DNA of 5,923 bases. Source: Deltaproteobacteria bacterium (GTDB lineage Bacteria > Desulfobacterota > DSM-4660 > Desulfatiglandales > HGW-15). The notes beneath the pieces were generated by a model. It made no database searches and was not told the DNA's origin. It saw nothing but the letters and a program-made list of their open reading frames with translations. The stretch lies in NCBI GenBank assembly GCA_019308525.1, contig JAFDIC010000262.1:1-5923 (forward strand), read 5' to 3'. Below, in pieces: positions 5,409 through 5,923 of the stretch (positions are counted from its first letter, which is position 1; each line of letters begins with the position of its first letter). The position numbers and the translations under genes were made by a program.

Positions 5409-5923
5409 TTGACAGAACATAAAGCACAGGGCAACAGGACCCGTGATAACAGGCAGGACAGGGTGATGATGCACCAGCCCTTTCCCAAGTCGGTATCCTC
5501 CGTAGAGAAGTGCAAGAGGCTTGTGGAACTGGTGTCCCCGGAAGATACGCTTGCAGTGATCATAAATGCCGATCCGGACTCCATCGCGAGCGCTCTGGCC
5601 TTGAAGAGGCTGTTTTGGAGAAGAGTGAAGAAGACACTGATCTTCCATATAAATCCGATAAAGAGGGCGGATAATCTGGCGCTCATAAGGTTGCTGAACA
5701 TAGAGCAAAAGAATATTCGGAAGGCTGTTCACAGGGAGATCACCAAATGGGCCCTCGTGGATTCGCAGCCCTATCACGACGAACATTTCAACCGGTTCAA
5801 GTTTGACATCATTATCGACCACCACCCCTTTGATGGAAAGACCGCTGCCCAGTTCGTGGATATCAAACCGGATTACGGCGCGAACTCGACCATAATGACG
5901 GAATATCTCAGGGCCGTGAAGAT
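5409..5923 (+). CDS. DHH-family phosphoesterase (NrnA/RecJ superfamily), C-terminus cut off by window edge
   Basis: 171 codons open to the right edge. The frame is closed upstream by TAG at 5379-5381. Residues 53-61 read NADPDSIAS, the first metal-binding motif of the DHH phosphoesterases; residues 116-121 read LVDSQP, the second; residues 134-139 read IIIDHH followed by PFDG, the DHH motif itself; and GANSTIMTEYL at 157-167 matches the conserved segment after it. Superfamily members are cytoplasmic manganese-dependent enzymes that cleave phosphodiesters in nano-RNA, pApA, cyclic dinucleotides or single-stranded DNA. The layout most resembles NrnA-like proteins, but the substrate cannot be assigned without the DHHA1 half. 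The start is taken as TTG 5409 because of the GAGGAGGAG site; ATG 5466 or 5469 is the alternative, removing a charged 19-20 residue N-terminus with no domain content. It is divergent to the ileS operon. Confidence 0.87.
   Translation, partial: MTEHKAQGNRTRDNRQDRVMMHQPFPKSVSSVEKCKRLVELVSPEDTLAVIINADPDSIASALALKRLFWRRVKKTLIFHINPIKRADNLALIRLLNIEQKNIRKAVHREITKWALVDSQPYHDEHFNRFKFDIIIDHHPFDGKTAAQFVDIKPDYGANSTIMTEYLRAVK

Noticed and set aside
5400..5414. Two perfect TTGACA hexamers as -35 boxes
   Set aside because: No -10-like hexamer lies 16-18 bases downstream of either; they are better explained as the tandem TTG start region of the DHH gene.
5346..5825. Minus-strand open frame of 159 codons at the right end
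   Set aside because: It is antisense to the DHH phosphoesterase, whose motifs (NADPDS, DSQP, DHH) are unmistakable on the plus strand.

Overview
The window is an ordinary bacterial chromosomal segment of roughly 50% G+C with tightly packed genes and no sign of mobile DNA, CRISPR, tRNA or rRNA. Gene content and protein style suggest an anaerobic, Gram-negative-type bacterium, most likely in or near the Desulfobacterota (former Deltaproteobacteria). The pointers are the GC-x4-CCYG variant of Lgt, the rubredoxin-less rubrerythrin-like ferritin, the DHH phosphoesterase with an N-A-D-P-D-S motif, and the ileS-lspA-lgt order. This taxonomic placement is inference from remembered family patterns, not from a search.

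Layout. Five genes on the minus strand form a probable operon, transcribed from about 5190 towards 1: ileS (isoleucyl-tRNA synthetase), lspA (signal peptidase II), lgt (prolipoprotein diacylglyceryl transferase), a rubrerythrin-like ferritin-fold gene, and a metallo-beta-lactamase-fold hydrolase that runs off the left edge. ileS and lspA overlap by 4 bases (GTGA); lspA-lgt and lgt-ferritin gaps are 36 and 75 bases; ferritin-MBL is 148 bases and holds a small GC-rich hairpin. Divergent to this operon, after a 243-base intergenic region (5166-5408), a DHH-family phosphoesterase starts on the plus strand with a strong Shine-Dalgarno and a TTG start and runs off the right edge.

How the genes work together. 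Lgt and LspA are the first two steps of bacterial lipoprotein maturation: Lgt attaches diacylglycerol to the lipobox cysteine and LspA then removes the signal peptide. ileS sharing their operon is a common bacterial arrangement. The ferritin-like and MBL genes look like accessory oxygen/peroxide-defence or housekeeping functions; their link to lipoprotein maturation is only positional.

No undescribed system is convincingly present. The points most worth a second look are: lspA, lgt and the ferritin gene all lie in the same reading frame, separated by single UGA codons with no other in-frame stop; lgt has a pyrimidine-rich leader instead of a Shine-Dalgarno; Lgt carries substitutions at positions important in the E. 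coli enzyme; IleRS has an AMHKS form of the KMSKS loop; and the divergent intergenic region holds two inverted repeats of identical 5-5-5 geometry, one sitting in the spacer of the candidate ileS promoter.
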